64,000 nucleotides of DNA from Paramisgurnus dabryanus (GCF_030506205.2 NC_133354.1:30146288-30210287), one strand, 5' to 3'. Shown: positions 43,896 through 56,685, counted from the stretch's first letter. Numbers and translations: made by a program. Notes: generated from the sequence alone by a model not told the origin.

Positions 43896-44013
43896 GTAAC
43901 TTCTAAGATGAAAAACAGACAGAAGGTTTGCTCAACTGTCCAGCAGATGATAGAACAAAGAAGGTATTTGCCAGTGAAGTGTTTGTTTGTATCCTGGAAA
44001 GATGATGACCAAG
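43896..44013 (+). other. Candidate orphan coding exon
   Basis: A 118-bp open stretch has a fair acceptor (cttttcacag|) and a strong donor (AAG|gtaaag). It would encode VTSKMKNRQKVCSTVQQMIE and LPVKCLFVSWKDDDQ. I recognise no family. It lies on the same strand as the promoter at 33 kb and could be a later exon of that gene, but it may equally be chance or transposon-derived. Confidence 0.3.
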
Positions 44014-44160
44014 GTAAAGGGAACTCTGCTTTTGGAGAACCACTGTCCTGCAGAGTTTAGGTCCTACCCAGATAAAAACTGTTGCTACAGTTCGTTTTCA
44101 AGAGTTTGGCTATTCATTAGCAATACCACGTAAAACAAAATATCATAAACTGACTAATTT

Positions 44161-44391
44161 CACTGCACTGTGATTGCCATTAAACTCTGTCACCATACTG
44201 ATAGTTAAACACTGTCACCGCACTGTGCTGCTACATAAACACTCTCACTGCACTGTCACTACAAGGAAAACACTGTGACTAACTCTGACTTCTAGTAAAA
44301 CACTGTCACCATACTGTGACTTCTAGTTAAAGACTGTCACTATACGGTGTCTGCTAGGTGAACACTGTCCCGCACAGTGACTACTAGGAAA
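44161..44391. repeat. 31-bp minisatellite, left block
   Basis: Degenerate units of the 'aacactgtcaccgcactgtg' type with 'ctgctagtt' spacers. This is the left part of the large array that resumes at 47893. The block ends at the hAT insertion. Confidence 0.85.
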
Positions 44392-44729
44392 TAGGGTTGG
44401 AACGGTACATGTATTCGTTTCGAACCGAATCGGTACGGGGGTCACGGTTCGGTGCATGAATTTAAACGGAGAATGCACGGTATGAAAATAAAAAAACTTA
44501 CGTGCAAAATAATTAATGTATGTGGAACTACTGTTAGATACGCGGGCTTTTTATGGACAGCTAATCTGTAGCCCCGCTTTAGGTCTGAAGCTCTGATTGG
44601 CGCCGATGCAGCCGAGCTCCGCCTATGTATGCGCTTTATCAGAGCCTGTCTACATTCTCTGTCACTCTGCAGTTTTTTGTCAGGTCGACGCCGGTCTAGT
44701 CAGTGAGTGAGCGAGCAGCGACAGCGAGT

Positions 44730-44920
44730 ATGGCAAGTGGTGATGTTCCACAGGAGTTAGGAGATCCGCCGGCCTTTTTAAGATCGCAAGTTTGGCAAAA
44801 CTACGGTTTTCCAGTCAGTTATAGTAGTACAGGCGAGAGAGTGTTGGTAAAGACGAGGACTGTGTGTGGGCGTTGCTCAGCAGTTGTTGGGTATGTGAGT
44901 GGAAATACATCTAATGAGGG
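44730..44920 (+). pseudogene. hAT transposase 5' remnant with partial BED finger
   Basis: From ATG 44730 the frame reads MASGDVPQELGDPPAFLRSQ, then VWQNYGFPVS and TRTVCGRCSAVVGYVSGNTSN. This matches the N-terminal BED-type finger of ZBED-like hAT transposases up to the second half. The expected His-containing helix after GNTSN is missing because the sequence changes abruptly near 44918. No catalytic domain follows. Confidence 0.65.
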
Positions 44921-45410
44921 CTTTCAAGTCTCACGCATTCACCTTGAGACACACGCATTTCAGTTAGTTTACACGCTCACACGCCACACTTTGTGTTTCT
45001 CACGCTGAGAAGTAGGAGATAAATTGTCCTGTATATACAATTTATGGACAAAGCGCAGGCAAATACAGGGCAGTTCTGTCGAGTCCAGCTGCTTTTTTTA
45101 AGTGTGCTCAACTTTACGCAGCGCCATCAGCGTCAGAGTACCGCGAGAAATCTTGCAGAGGATGCTGATTTCAAATCGCTCTTGCGTTACTCTGACGTCA
45201 TCCACTTGACGTTTCTTACAGCGCCCCGTGAAGTCGTACACACCTTATTAATTCATCCTACAAGCCTATTTTTTTTGTTCTTTAGTACATTAATATGAAA
45301 TAAGGCCAAAATGTAATTTTAAAATGTATTTAGGTAACACTTGTAATACATTTGAACTCATATTTGTATGTAAGATGAATACAAGATTACTTAAAGTGGT
45401 ATACATTTTT

Positions 45411-46134
45411 CAGGGATGTGATTCTTCCGGATTAATCCGGAATTCCGGATTTTCCGACCTGAAAATGTGACCTACGTGAATCACGCAGAATATGTTTGCC
45501 GCTTTGTTTCGCGTCACGCGGGTGACAGCCAAACGTCGCAAATGAGGAGAAGAGAGGAGAGAAACGAGCGGGTCTGATTGGTGAATGAATAGGGTTTGGT
45601 TTTGCACTGTGTGAGTGTAAGCAAGTTTGACAACATAACATCTGGATTGTTTTAATGTAAATACGTGAACACGTGCATCTGAATGCAGGGTATGAATCGA
45701 GATCGTGATTCCTTTTTCGATAGACACAAGCAATAATACATACCCAGATCATCCGATCTGGAGATGTTCTTTTCACGATACCACTGTACCGCGAGGGTGA
45801 CTGAGGTACACTGCAGGACCCCTCGCAGGGAGCTTTATTGATCTGACCAATACAATCATACTTCGCCATCCGCCATTTGCGAACGGTCGGAAACACGTCC
45901 TTGTTGATACTTGGAAAGGAAGGAAAATGCATCTCTTTGTCATCTAACGTGCCGCCCGGTGTGGCCCTGTTGCGCGGGGACGGCGATTGTGGTTCCATCC
46001 CGGGTTACCATGGTGACGGCTGTGAGATACCCCCCTCCCCCCTATTTTTTACGTATCTGCATGATTCACGTAGGTCACATTTTCAGGTCGGATAATCCGG
46101 AATTCCGGATTAATCCGGAAGAATCACATCCCTG
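45411..46134. mobile_element. Palindromic-ended 724-bp element
   Basis: The ends CAGGGATGTGATTCTTCCGG are inverted almost perfectly for about 75 bp and themselves include self-complementary CCGGATTAATCCGG and CCGGAATTCCGG. Direct ATTTTT flanks are at 45405-45410 and 46135-46140. The long open stretches inside (for example 45432-45998, minus) include the arms and resemble no protein. Confidence 0.8.
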
Positions 46135-46237
46135 ATTTTTGTAATACGAGATAGTATGTTAAATGCATTTCAGTTCATATTCATGACATCTCAAAATAAC
46201 ACAGATAAGGACACCTATGTTTTTAAGATTATCTTAA

Positions 46238-47760
46238 AGGATAATTCCGGTATTTAACACTTTGGGTCTCATTTCTGGTTTGTTTTGGATGAACTACAGT
46301 GATGGACACAGAAATTTTGACAATGGGTCGTGTCTTGAGTTTTTGACTTGTTTAGAAGCGTCTCTTGACTGCTTCAGAATGGAAGTCAATGACCATGCAC
46401 AAACATGTCATTAAAACAACACTTAACGTTCATTTTTAAAACTGTGCTACTCACCGAGTGGTTCGTGGTGTTCGTTGATGATTAAAAACAAGTTGTGAAG
46501 CGAAATACAGTTTCTGCCGTGTTTTATTTGGCATTTTGTAAAATTCCATTGATCTCTCTTGTAAGACTCATTGCTCGCTGATATATCACTCCGCCACTGG
46601 GAAACAGAAAAGGGTCAGTTTACATGTGGTTGTAGTTTTTTCGCTCGGTTTCTCTCAGAAGAAAATTTTCCCATATTTGTAGGGCTGGACCAGAATATTT
46701 GAATATTTGTTCCGTGGGTTGACATTCGAGTTTCAGTTTTGAGATTCGAATATATATATATATTAATATTTCACAGCGTTAATGCAGAGCTTTTGCCAAG
46801 CAGGAAGTGCGCTTCACGCTCCCGCTCTATAGGTGGCGCAGAGAGACCAACATCCATAGCCAACAGCCACCAAACGCCACCAGTGGAAGAGATCGCCTCG
46901 AACGCTTCCTGCTTTGGCATTCATGCTAATAGTGTTGTAAATAACGTCCAGTTTCTTGCAAAAACTGATTGATTTGCTTCACAAGACGTCAATATGTCAC
47001 ACGGAGTTATGGGGGATTACTGTTGTATTGGATATATATGCTTTAGCTCTTAAAGTGTGCGGATCGGTTGACTTGCATGACAGAGCACTGGGGTTTCTGC
47101 AAATATCTTCTTTATTGTTCTGCTGATGAAAAAACATATTGGATGGTGTAAGTGTTATAAATAAACTTAATTTGGAAAGTATGCTACCGTTTTATTACAG
47201 TTTGTTGAACTTCGTCCATTTATTTTCGTTGTTTTATTTAAATAGCCTACCCTTTACATTGTCAGTAATTACTGTGCTGTTAATTTCTGATACGGGAGTG
47301 TTTGTTTGTTAGAAAAAAATGTAAGGCTACCTTATTAAAAGTGCTCTTGTGTTTTGTTTCACTAATGCTGTTCTCGCAGGACGCGTGACAGGCATGCCCA
47401 GACTCAAATATAGAGCGGAAGTATATATGCGGTTGTGAGGTATCTGAAAAAATAGTTCCACTATAGCAAATAACACGGATTGAAATCATACATTGCGCCA
47501 ATATATTTGTTTTTAATCATCAACGAACACCATGAACTGCTCGGTGAGTAGCACAGTTTTGAAAATGAACGTTAAGTGTTGTTTTAATGACATGTTTGTG
47601 CATGGTCATTGACTTCCATTCTGAAGCAGTCAGGAGACGCTTCTAAACGAGTCAAAAACTCAAGACACGACCCATTGTCAAAATTTCTGTGTCCATCACT
47701 GTAGTTCGTCCAAAACAAACCAGAAATGAGACTCAAAGTGTTAAATACCGGAATTATCCT
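46238..47760. mobile_element. TTAA-target element with 260-bp inverted repeats
   Basis: The arms at 46238-46493 and 47507-47760 are nearly perfect inverted copies starting AGGATAATTCCGGTATTTAA. TTAA lies at both borders (46234-46237, 47761-47764), as for piggyBac or Kolobok-type elements. No transposase is present. The interior hosts a fragment of another hAT. Confidence 0.9.
46683..47395. mobile_element. hAT fragment, relative of the copy at 21196-23193
   Basis: It starts TAGGGCTGGACCAGAATATT and follows the 21-kb copy closely to 'caggacgcgtgacaggca', then ends without the right terminus. It lacks the nested hAT of the 21-kb copy: 'catagccaacagccaccaaac' is continuous near 46857. Confidence 0.88.
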
Positions 47761-47892
47761 TTAAGTACTAAAAAATTGCCTTCTGCATTTTTGTTTTGCT
47801 TTTCCCTCCATTGTACCGAAATTTAATCGAACCGTGACGCCTGAACCGAGGTACGAACTGAACCGTGACTTCGGTGTACCGTTCCACCCCTA

Positions 47893-50800
47893 ATAGGAAA
47901 GCACTGTAACTAACTGTGACTTCTAGTTAAACACTCTCACCGCACTGTGACTGCTACTTAAACACTTTCACCACACTTGACTGCTAGTAAAACACTGTCA
48001 CTGACTCTGACTGCTAGTAAAACTCACTAACTGTGACTTCTTGTTAAACACTGTCACCGCACTGTGCAGCTAATTAAACAATCTCTTCGCACTGTGCTGC
48101 TAATTAAACAATCTCACCGCATTGTGACTGATAGTAAAACACTGTGACTAACTCTGACTTCTAGTTAAACACTGTCACCTTACTGTGTCTGATAGTTGAA
48201 CACCGTCACTGTACTGTGTCTGATAGTAAAACACTGTCACCATACTGTGTCTGCTATTTGAACACTGTTACCACACTGTGTCTGCTAGTTGAACAGTGTC
48301 ACTGCACTGTGACTGCTAATTAAATACTGTCACTAACTGTGACTGCTAGTAAAACACTTTGACTGCAATATGTCTGCTAGTTTATCACTGTCACCGCACT
48401 GTGACTGCTAATAAAACACTGTCATTAACTGTGACTACTAGTTAAACACTGTCACCATACTGTGCCTGGTAGTTAAACACTGTCACCATACTGTGTCTGC
48501 TAATAAAACACTGTCACTAACTGTGACTTCTAGTTAAACACTGTCACCATACTGTGACTGCTAATTAAACACTGTCACTAACTGTGACTGCTAGTAAAAC
48601 ACTTTGACTGCAATATGTCTGCTAGTAAAACACTGTCACCACACTGTGACTGCTAATTAAATACTGTCACTAACTGTGACTGTTAGTAAAACACTTTGAC
48701 TGCAATATGTCTGCTAGTTTAACACTGTCACCGCACTGTGACTGCTTATAAAACACTGTCATTAACTATGACTTCTAGTTAAACACTGTCACTATACTGT
48801 GTCTGCTAGTTTAACACTGTCACCACGCTAGTCTGTGACTGCTAATAAAACACTTTGACTGCAATATGTCTGCTAGTAAAACACTGTCACCACACTGTGA
48901 CTGCTAATTAAATACTGTCACTAACTGTGACTGTTAGTAAAACACTTTGACTGCAATATGTCTGCTAGTTTAACACTGTCACCGCACTGTGACTGCTAAT
49001 AAAACACTGTCATTAACTATGACTTCTAGTTAAACACTGTCACCATACCGTGACTGCTAGTTAACACTGTAACCACGCTAGTCTGTGACTGCTAATAAAA
49101 CACTTTGACTGCAATATGTCTGCTAGTTTAACACTGTCACCGCACTGTGACTGCTAATAAAACACTGTCATTAACTATGACTTCTAGTTAAACACTGTCA
49201 CCATACTTTGACTTCTAGTTAAACACTGTCACTATACTGTGTCTGCTAGGTAAACACTGTCCCGCACTGTGACTACTAGGAAAGCACTGTAACTAACTGT
49301 GACTACTACTTAAACACTGACACCATACTGTGTCTTCTAGTTAAACACTGTCACCGTACTGTGTCTGCTAGTTTAACACTGTCACCGTACTGTGTCTGAT
49401 AGTTAAACACTGTCACCGCACTGTGACTGCTATTTAAACACTTTCACCGCACTGTGTCTGCTAGTTAAACACTGTCACCGCACTGTGTCTTGCTAGTTAA
49501 ACACTGTCACTGCACTGTGTCTGCTAGTTGAACACTGTCACCGCACTGTGTCCGCTAGTTGAACACTGTCACCGCACTGTGTCTGCTAGTTGAACACTGT
49601 CACCGCACTGTGTCTGCTAGTTGAACACTGTCACCGCACTGTGTCTGCTAGTTGAACACTGTCACCGCACTGTGTCTGCTAGTTGAACACTGTCACCGCA
49701 CTGTGTCTGCTAGTTGAACACTGTCACCGCACTGTGTCTGCTAGTTGAACACTGTCACCGCACTGTGTCTGCTAGTTGAACACTGTCACCGCACTGTGTC
49801 TGCTAGTTGAACACTGTCACCGCACTGTGTCTGCTAGTTGAACACTGTCACCGCACTGTGTCTGCTAGTTGAACACTGTCACCGCACTGTGTCTGCTAAT
49901 TAAACACTGTCACTAACTGTGACTGCAAGTAAAACACTTTGACTGCAATATGTCTGCTAGTTAAACACTGTCACCACACTGTGACTGCTTTTAAACACTG
50001 TCACTTACTGTGACTGCTAGTAAAACACTTTAACTGCAATATGTCTGCTAGTTAAACAATCTCACCGCATTGTGACTGATAGTAAAACACTGTGACTAAC
50101 TATGACTTCTAGTTAAACACTGTCACCTTACTGTGTCTGATAGTTGAACACCATCACCGTACTGTGTCTGATAGTTAAACACTGTCACCATACTGTGTCT
50201 GCTATTTGAACACTGTTACCACACTGGGTCTTCTGGTTGAACACTGTCACTGCACTGTGACTGCTAATTAAACACTGTCACTAACTGCAATATGTCTGCT
50301 AGTAAAACATTGTCACCACACTGTGACTGCTAATTAAATACTGTCACTAACTGTGACTGTTAGTAAAACACTTTGACTGCAATATGTCTGCTAGTTTAAC
50401 ACTGTCACCGCACTGTGACTGCTAATAAAACACTGTCATTAACTATGACTTCTAGTTAAACACTGTCACTATACTTTGACTTGTAGTTAAACACTGTCAC
50501 CATACTGTGTCTGCTAGTTTAACACTGTCACCACGCTAGTCTGTGACTGCTAATAAAACACTTTGACTGCAATATGTCTGCTAGTTAAACACTGTCACCG
50601 CACTGTGACTACTACTTAAACACTGACACCATACTGTGTCTTCTAGTTAAACACTGTCACCGTACTGTGTCTGCTAGTTTAACACTGTCACCGTACTGTG
50701 TCTGATAGTTAAACACTGTCACCGCACTGTGACTGCTATTTAAACACTTTCACCGCACTGTGTCTGCTAGTTAAACACTGTCACCGCACTGTGTCTTGCT

Positions 50801-52545
50801 AGTTAAACACTGTCACTGCACTGTGTCTGCTAGTTGAACACTGTCACCGCACTGTGTCCGCTAGTTGAACACTGTCACCGCACTGTGTCTGCTAGTTGAA
50901 CACTGTCACCGCACTGTGTCTGCTAGTTGAACACTGTCACCGCACTGTGTCTGCTAGTTGAACACTGTCACCGCACTGTGTCTGCTAGTTGAACACTGTC
51001 ACCGCACTGTGTCTGCTAGTTGAACACTGTCACCGCACTGTGTCTGCTAGTTGAACACTGTCACCGCACTGTGTCTGCTAGTTGAACACTGTCACCGCAC
51101 TGTGTCTGCTAGTTGAACACTGTCACCGCACTGTGTCTGCTAGTTGAACACTGTCACCGCACTGTGTCTGCTAATTAAACACTGTCACTAACTGTGACTG
51201 CAAGTAAAACACTTTGACTGCAATATGTCTGCTAGTTAAACACTGTCACCACACTGTGACTGCTTTTAAACACTGTCACTTACTGTGACTGCTAGTAAAA
51301 CACTTTAACTGCAATATGTCTGCTAGTTAAACAATCTCACCGCATTGTGACTGATAGTAAAACACTGTGACTAACTATGACTTCTAGTTAAACACTGTCA
51401 CCTTACTGTGTCTGATAGTTGAACACCATCACCGTACTGTGTCTGATAGTTAAACACTGTCACCATACTGTGTCTGCTATTTGAACACTGTTACCACACT
51501 GGGTCTTCTGGTTGAACACTGTCACTGCACTGTGACTGCTAATTAAACACTGTCACTAACTGTGACTGCTAGTAAAACACTTTGACTGCAATATGTCTTC
51601 TAGTTTATCACTGTCACCGCACTGTGACTGCTAATAAAACACTGTCATTGACTTGACTACTAGTTAAACACTGTCACCATACTGTGCCTGCTAGTTAAGC
51701 ACTGTCACCATACTGTGTCTGCTATTTAAACACTGTCACCACACTGTGACTGCTAATAAAACACTGTCACTAACTGTGACTTCTAGTTAAACACTGTCAC
51801 CATACTGTGACTGCTAATTAAACACTGTCACTAACTGTGACTGCTAGTAAAACACTTTGACTGCAATATGTCTGCTAGTAAAACATTGTCACCACACTGT
51901 GACTGCTAATTAAATACTGTCACTAACTGTGACTGTTAGTAAAACACTTTGACTGCAATATGTCTGCTAGTTTAACACTGTCACCGCACTGTGACTGCTA
52001 ATAAAACACTGTCATTAACTATGACTTCTAGTTAAACACTGTCACTATACTTTGACTTGTAGTTAAACACTGTCACCATACTGTGTCTGCTAGTTTAACA
52101 CTGTCACCACGCTAGTCTGTGACTGCTAATAAAACACTTTGACTGCAATATGTCTGCTAGTTAAACACTGTCACCGCACTGTGACTGCTACTTAAACACT
52201 GACACCATACTGTGTCTTCTAGTTAAACACTGTCACCGTACTGTGTCTGCTAGTTTAACACTGTCACCGTACTGTGTCTGATAGTTAAACACTGTCACCG
52301 CACTGTGACTGCTATTTAAACACTTTCACCGCACTGTGTCTGCTAGTTAAACACTGTCACCGCACTGTGTCTTGCTAGTTAAACACTGTCACTGCACTGT
52401 GTCTGCTAGTTGAACACTGTCACCGCACTGTGTCCGCTAGTTGAACACTGTCACCGCACTGTGTCTGCTAGTTGAACAGTGTCACCACACTGTGTCTGCT
52501 AGTTGAACACTCACTATATTGTGACTGCAGTGCTGACTAAACACT
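47893..52545. repeat. 31-bp minisatellite, main array with higher-order copies
   Basis: About 150 units of roughly 31 bp; the commonest is gttgaacactgtcaccgcac + tgtgtctgcta. Variants carry 'actaactgtgact', 'tttgactgcaatatgt' and 'atactgtgtct'. A distinctive unit 'taaacactgacaccatactg' recurs at about 49310, 50616 and 52192, each followed by the same unit series, so blocks of about 1.3 and 1.6 kb have been duplicated. Nearly identical runs occupy about 49500-49890 and 50820-51165. Confidence 0.93.
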
Positions 52546-52554
52546 GGCAGGCTA

Positions 52555-55500
52555 AAGTTCAGTGTTGAGTTCAGTGTTTCTCTAACTACATTCAGAATGG
52601 ACCAGGGTTTTGTGCTCATACGTCCTCATAATTACTGATTGTGTTTTACTTTTCACCGTGGGCGATTGGCAGCAGTTCAGAGTTTCTCTAACTACATTCA
52701 GAATGTACCATGGTTTTGTGTTTGTACGTCCTCGTAATTACTGATGGTGTCTTACTGTACACTCTGGGGGATAGGTAGCAGTACACTTAGAATAGATCAT
52801 GGTTTTGTGTTTGTATGTCCATGTAATTACTGATGATGTCTTACTGTACACTCTGGGGGATGGGCAGCAGTTCAGTGTTTCTCTAACTACACTCAGAATA
52901 GACCATGGTTTTGTGTTTGTATGTCCTCGTAATTACTCATGGTGTCTTACTGTACACTCTGGGGGATGTTCAGCAGTTCAGTGTTTCTCTAACTACACTC
53001 AGAATGGACCAGGGTTTTGTGTTTGTACGTCCTCGTAATTACTAATGGTGTCTTACTGTACACTCCGGGGGATGTTCAGCAGTTCAGTGTTTCTCTAACT
53101 ACATTGAGAATGGACCAGGGTTTTGTGCTCATACGTCCTCATAATTACTGATTGTGTTTTACTTTTCACCGTGGGGGATTGGCAGCAGTTCAGAGTTTCT
53201 CTAACTACATTCAGAATGTACCATGGTTTTGTGTTTGTACGTCCTCGTAATTACTGATGGTGTCTTACTGTACACTCTGGGGGATAGGTAGCAGTACACT
53301 TAGAATAGATCATGGTTTTGTGTTTGTATGTCCATGTAATTACTGATGGTGTCTTACTGTACACTCTGGGGGATGTTCAGCAGTTCAGTGTTTCTCTAAC
53401 TACACTCAGAATAGACAATGGTTTTGTGTTTGTACGTCCTTGTAATTACTCATGGTGTCTTACTGTACACTCTGGGGGATGTTCAGCAGTTCAGTGTTTC
53501 TCTAACTACATTGAGAATGGACCAGGGTTTTGTGCTCATACGTCCTCATAATTACTGATTGTGTTTTACTTTTCACCGTGGGGGATTGGCAGCAGTTCAG
53601 AGTTTCTCTAACTACATTCAGAATGTACCATGGTTTTGTGTTTGAACGTCCTCGTAATTACTGATGGTGTCTTACTGTACACTCTGGGGGATAGGTAGCA
53701 GTACACTTAGAATAGATCATGGTTTTGTGTTTGTATGTCCATGTAATTACTGATGGTGTCTTACTGTACACTCTGGGGGATGTTCAGCAGTTCAGTGTTT
53801 CTCTAACTACACTCAGAATAGACCATGGTTTTGTGTTTGTACGTCCTTGTAATTACTCATGGTGTCTTACTGTACACTCTGGGGGATGTTCAGCAGTTCA
53901 GTGTTTCTCTAACTACACTCAGAATGGACCATGGTTTTGTGTTTGTACGTCCACGTAATTACTGATGGTGTCTTACTGTACACTCTGGGGGATAGGTAGC
54001 AGTACACTTAGAATAGATCATGATTTTGTGTTTGTATGTCCTCGTAATTACTGATGGTGTATTACTGTACAATCTGGGGGATAGGCAGCAGTTCAGTGTT
54101 TCTCTAACTACATTCAGAATGGACCAGGTTTTTGTGCTCATACGTCCTCATAATTACTGATTGTGTCTTACTTTTCACCGTGGGGGATTGGCAGCAGTTC
54201 AGAGTTTCTCTAACTACATTCAGAATGTTCCATGGTTTTGTGTTTGTACGTCCTCGTAATTACCGATGGTGTCTTACTGTACACTCTGGGGGATGGGTAG
54301 CAGTACACTCAGAATAGACCATGGTTTTGTGTTTGTACGTCCTTGTAATTACTGATGGTGTATTACTGTACACTCCGGGGGATGTTCAGCAGTTCAGTGT
54401 TTCTCTAACTACATTCAGAATGGACCAGGGTTTTGTGCTCATACGTCCTCATAATTACTGATTGTGTTTTACTTTTCACCGTGGGGGATTGGCAGCAGTT
54501 CAGAGTTTCTCTAACTACATTCAGAATGTACCATGGTTTTGTGTTTGTACGTCCTCGTAATTACTGATGGTGTCTTACTGTACACTCTGGGGGATAGGTA
54601 GCAGTACACTTAGAATAGATCATGGTTTTGTGTTTGTATGTCCATGTAATTACTGATGGTGTCTTACTGTACACTCTGGGGGATGTTCAGCAGTTCAGTG
54701 TTTCTCTAACTACATTCAGAATGGACCAGGTTTTTGTGCTCATACGTCCTCATAATTACTGATTGTGTCTTACTTTTCACCCTGGGGGATTGGCAGCAGT
54801 TCAGAGTTTCTCTAACTACATTCAGAATGTACCATGGTTTTGTGTTTGTACGTCCTCGTAATTACTGATGGTGTCTTACTGTACACTCTGGGGGATGGGT
54901 AGCAGTACACTCAGAATAGACCATGGTTTTGTGTTTGTACGTCCTTGTAATTACTGATGGTGTATTACTGTACACTCCGGGGGATGTTCAGCAGTTCAGT
55001 GTTTCTCTAACTACATTCAGAATGGACCAGGGTTTTGTGCTCATACGTCCTCATAATTACTGATTGTGTCTTACTTTTCACCGTGGGGGATTGGCAGCAG
55101 TTCAGAGTTTCTCTAACTACATTCAGAATGTACCATGGTTTTGTGTTTGTACGTCCTCGTAATTACTGATGGTGTCTTACTGTACACTCTGGGGGATGGG
55201 TAGCAGTACACTCAGAATAGACCATGGTTTTGTGTTTGTACGTCCTTGTAATTACTGATGGTGTATTACTGTACACTCCGGGGGATGTTCAGCAGTTCAG
55301 TGTTTCTCTAACTACATTCAGAATGGACCAGGGTTTTGTGCTCATACGTCCTCATAATTACTGATTGTGTTTTACTTTTCACCGTGGGGGATTGGCAGCA
55401 GTTCAGAGTTTCTCTAACTACATTCAGAATGTACCATGGTTTTGTGTTTGTACGTCCTCGTAATTACTGATGGTGTCTTACTGTACACTCTGGGGGATAG

Positions 55501-55950
55501 GTAGCAGTACACTTAGAATAGATCATGGTTTTGTGTTTGTATGTCCATGTAATTACTGATGGTGTCTTACTGTACACTCTGGGGGATGGGCAGCAGTTCA
55601 GTGTTTCTCTAACTACACTCAGAATAGACCATGGTTTTGTGTTTGTACGTCCTTGTAATTACTCATGGTGTCTTACTGTACACTCTGGGGGATGTTCAGC
55701 AGTTCAGTGTTTCTCTAACTACACTCAGAATGGACCATGGTTTTGTGTTTGTACGTCCTCGTAATTACTGATGGTGTCTTACTGTACACTCTGGGGGATG
55801 GGTAGCAGTACACTTAGAATAGATCATGGTTTTGTGTTTGTATGTAAATGTAATTACTGATGGTGTCTTACTGTACACTCTGGGGCATGTTCAGCAGTTC
55901 AGTGTTTCTCTAACTACATTCAGAATGGACCAGGTTTTTGTGCTCATAGT
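52555..55950. repeat. 105-107-bp tandem array with higher-order structure
   Basis: About 30 units contain 'ttttgtgtttgtacgtcc', 'taattactgatggtgtctta', 'cactctgggggat' and 'tttctctaactaca'. Three or four unit types (one with 'gtgctcatacgtcctcata', one about 86 bp long lacking the 'tttctctaacta' segment) alternate in blocks of about 400-510 bp. Repeated 79-residue open stretches follow the array period and are not genes. Confidence 0.93.
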
Positions 55951-56250
55951 TAGCCCAGCGATAGGTTACATAAGACAGTAAGCCTAGACAAAATTACCCA
56001 AACCACCTGAAAGTAATTCATATGTTGTCTAGGAAATATCTAAAACCTTAAAATCGCAAGCGTTAATTTACAAAAATACGTGTCACGGTCCCGCGGTCCT
56101 GACAGTGTTTGCATCCATGTTTAATAAATTCCTCCTAAAACGTGCTATCTTAAGCTTGTCAACATTGCCTCTGCGGCTCTTTTTGCCTCCAGCTAAGCCC
56201 CGCCCACACAAATACGTCACAATGTTTACCAACTGTAAAAGGGTCTATAC
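55951..56250. other. Spacer, nothing recognised
   Basis: The array stops abruptly after 'gtgctcatag'. No gene or element border was identified. Confidence 0.4.
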
Positions 56251-56252
56251 CC

Positions 56253-56685
56253 TGGCTGCGTCTGAAACCGCATACTGTACAGCACGTACTGAATGAGAGT
56301 ACCTACTTACATTATGAATCCTGGTAATAGGTAATATAAATACCATTCAGACATACTACATCCGCCATGTTGATACGTCACATATGTCGTCATTACGTCA
56401 TGTCATACCAGTGCTAATACAGCCTCATTGTCGTTTCTGACATTTCCTAATATGACGACGCCTCTTCTTCAGTGGATAACTCCACTCCCGGGGCATCATG
56501 GGATAGAGAAGTGTCAGTCATATGCACACTGCAAAATCTAACCGGAAGTAGTAGGTCATCCAGGTACATTTCGCATACTGTTTTTTTAATACTATGTATT
56601 CGGACATACTACTCACCTCGCCTACTGTTTTTTGCCCAAAATATGGTATGGAAGAAGGCGGTTTCGGACGCAGCACCTGTATAGT
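56253..56685. mobile_element. Inverted-repeat element with GGCTGCGTCTGAAACC ends
   Basis: The left end 'ggctgcgtctgaaaccgcatact' is inverted at the right as 'ggcggtttcggacgcagc'. 'Tactattcggac' style inner words also mirror each other. The family is common in fish; the target duplication was not resolved. Confidence 0.65.

Larger units (their letters stand above)
44392..47892 (+). mobile_element. hAT element (3.5 kb) inserted in the minisatellite
   Basis: The ends TAGGGTTGGAACGGTACA and TGTACCGTTCCACCCCTA are inverted. The flanks CTAGGAAA (44384-44391) and ATAGGAAA (47893-47900) match at seven of eight bases, fitting an aged 8-bp hAT duplication within one satellite unit. A transposase start with a BED finger remains at the left. 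The interior is filled with later insertions at 45411-46134 and 46238-47760. Confidence 0.88.

Noticed and set aside
45432..45998. 188-residue minus-strand open frame
   Set aside because: It lies wholly in a palindromic-ended transposable element, includes its inverted arms and resembles no protein.
47893..52545. Regular short direct repeats resembling a CRISPR array
   Set aside because: The units are head-to-tail without unique spacers, there are no cas genes, and the context is a vertebrate genome. It is a minisatellite.
52799..55764. Several 79-residue open frames of the MVLCLYVHVITD type
   Set aside because: They recur with the period of the 105-107-bp array and have no start context, splice sites or outside similarity. 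They are by-products of the repeat.
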